Source: Kitagawia praeruptora (Eukaryota; Streptophyta; Magnoliopsida; Apiales; Apiaceae). From it: a DNA stretch of 64,000 bases. Position 1 is the stretch's first letter. Each line of letters starts with the position of its first letter. The DNA lies in contig CM075348.1 of assembly GCA_037693485.1 (NCBI GenBank), positions 7,316,001 through 7,380,000 of the forward strand. Reading direction: 5' to 3'. The position numbers were made by a program, and so were the translations under genes. Shown here piece by piece: positions 62,673 to 64,000 of the stretch. A model generated the notes under the pieces. The model was not told the DNA's origin and made no database searches. It saw only the letters and a program-made list of their open reading frames with translations.

Positions 62673-63116
62673 TCATAATATTATAGTGGCTAATATTGGT
62701 AGAACAGAAGTTGTCACATTTTCTTTTTTAATTTCTTTCAAACGTGTAAGCATAGGAGATTCGTTTTGATCAAAGGTGACAATATCGTCAAATTTCCGAG
62801 ATCGAGTTTTCACATTGGTTGAGTTCCCTGTTTGTGGAGTGCTAAGTATCTGTTCCTTTTCTTGAGTATCCTAAATAAAAGTAAGGAGAAATGATTTGTT
62901 ATCAAAGAATCCAATGTAAGTAATGATTAAAAGTTCTTTAATTATTACCTTTATTATACCTGCATCCTCCACTTCCATACTTAGCTGTTTAGTAGGATCA
63001 AAACTATCAGATATTTCCGTAGCTTCTCCAATTTCGCTTGCATGATACACCATTGACCCATTCTTGATATTTTCTTCTTGAATCTCAATTTTGAGAATGT
63101 ACTTGTTACGACCGGT
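62673..63116 (-). CDS. Probable last two exons of an unrecognised gene
   Basis: The minus-strand frame from about 63116 (EKTGRNKYILKIEIQEENIK) runs to 62949, then intron 62948-62871 (78 nt, AAG|GTAATA...TTATTTAG|GA), then exon 62870-62673 ending TGA. Splicing is in phase and yields a hydrophilic C-terminus (KTRSRKFDDIVTFDQNESPM). The style, intron size and strand resemble the neighbouring RPA-like gene, and KYILKIEI could be the last strand region of an OB fold, so it may be the tail of a second paralogue. The 5' part is missing or hidden in the LTR-like sequence upstream. Confidence 0.42.
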
Positions 63117-64000
63117 TTTCTCCCAGGCTTCGTTCGGTAGGACCTGCAGAAAGAGAATGCGAGGGTGGAGCCCCCCGATTCACCTCCGGTGTGAGAATAA
63201 GTTAGTCGGTTTTTGTAAGGTAATTTGAACGTAGAGAATTTGTGTTGTTGTGTGTGTAGTTATATCTTTTTATGAACAATATTACCTCCTTTTATACTTA
63301 TTCTCCTTGCCATTTGTTGAGATGTAGATCTGCTTTCCAGAATATTAAACATTCTTTTGGATCATGGACCATGTGACCGTTTAAAGGTAAAGAAACCTTT
63401 TATCATGGCCACGGTCGGCCATTGACAAAGTGACAACCATGTGACTGTAATGGAAAACAGGTTGTTCATTCCTTGGGCTTAATGTTGGGCTAGTGGTTCG
63501 GCCCATTAAGAGATTGGACCTCTAACATGTCCCTAGGCTTCGTTCGGAGTAATCCTCAGGACGAAGGCTAAAGCCTACGTCTTTCTTTGGAATATTCCCT
63601 TCGGGTCGCCTAAAATTACTTTTTAAAAAGAAAAGTTAATGGCTTGACCTGTCTTCTTTGGATCATTCGTTCGGTCGCCCTTTCCAAAAATAACTTTTTA
63701 GATCGAAGGACAAGGTCGAGTCCTTTCTTGGGAAGTCGTGTCCCTTTATGACTTGACAGCTGTTTTTTTCTCAAGATTCACGCCTCAATCTCAACCGTTG
63801 AATTTGAAACGTCCATCATCCAACCGTCACACTCTCTCTATTAACCCCTCATCTCTTTTCTTTTCCCCTTTACGCGTACGTTCTCATATTTTCAGAGAAA
63901 AAAGAGTCTTTTTAGAGAAAAAGCTTTAGCAACCATTGGAGCCGTCGCTTCGTCGCCGATTTCTTTCGACTCTCCTGTTCCGGTTGACGTCCACATCCAA
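63117..64000. other. LTR-like or promoter-like sequence
   Basis: It carries two copies of aggcttcgttcgg (about 63127 and 63536) and a minus-strand TATA-like AGTATAAAAGG at about 63290. A 'gggcttaatgttgggctagtgg' phrase is also present, as often seen in U3 regions of plant LTR elements. No second copy, TSD or coding region is in the window, so the assignment stays open. The last 150 bp are a pyrimidine-rich leader-like stretch on the plus strand. Confidence 0.35.

Overview
The window is plant nuclear DNA, almost certainly a eudicot and perhaps an asterid. The evidence is GT-AG introns of 76-89 nt, a CC-NB-LRR resistance gene, an FBA-type F-box gene, an RPA70-like gene, and plant lineages of copia, gypsy, LINE and Helitron elements. 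The species cannot be named from the sequence. By eye more than three quarters of the window is transposable-element sequence, and there is no bacterial, phage or CRISPR content.

Layout. 1-5560: LTR-like flank, then a minus-strand Ty1/copia element with one intact 1372-codon gag-pol frame, a full 5' LTR and a truncated 3' LTR. 5561-11490: old debris, including a kinase catalytic-loop scrap, CACTA-like ends, a GT-rich tract, and an LTR-like block with 31-bp tandem repeats. 11822-18091: a Helitron cluster on both strands, one member carrying a foldback element flanked by a 10-bp target duplication.

18380-43945 is one nest. A minus-strand L1-type LINE was split by a 20.2-kb Tat-lineage Ty3/gypsy element (20592-40763, TSD GGGAC). 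That element was itself split by a 7.4-kb gag-only element (31553-38996, TSD ACATG). The two LTR elements share LTR ends, PBS and PPT, and both have nearly identical LTR pairs, so they look like a recent autonomous/non-autonomous pair. The Tat element also carries a spliced antisense gene (PF04195-like domain plus coiled coil) and a single in-frame TAA between gag and pol.

44262-47832: a minus-strand CNL resistance gene with an intact CC-NB-ARC, an LRR frameshift and a foldback element in its intron. 48200-48525: a hAT-type short element with a perfect 8-bp TSD. 49547-58194: an F-box gene split in frame by a 5.5-kb chromodomain Ty3/gypsy element (50146-55690, TSD TACTC), followed by a tandem duplicate of its 3' half. 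Both copies appear to encode an Asp/Ser-rich tail through two small introns. 58514-59092: a kinase scrap and an acidic-repeat ORF. 59198-59694: a second foldback element with a 10-bp TSD. 59892-60900: an apparently intact four-exon RPA70-like gene on the minus strand. 61044-62455: degenerate repeats. 62673-63116: probable last exons of another minus-strand gene. 63117-64000: LTR-like or promoter-like sequence.

The host genes do not form a pathway. The coherent biology is the retroelement pair and the damage the elements did to host genes. Exon models were read by hand from splice signals and frame continuity and have no transcript support.
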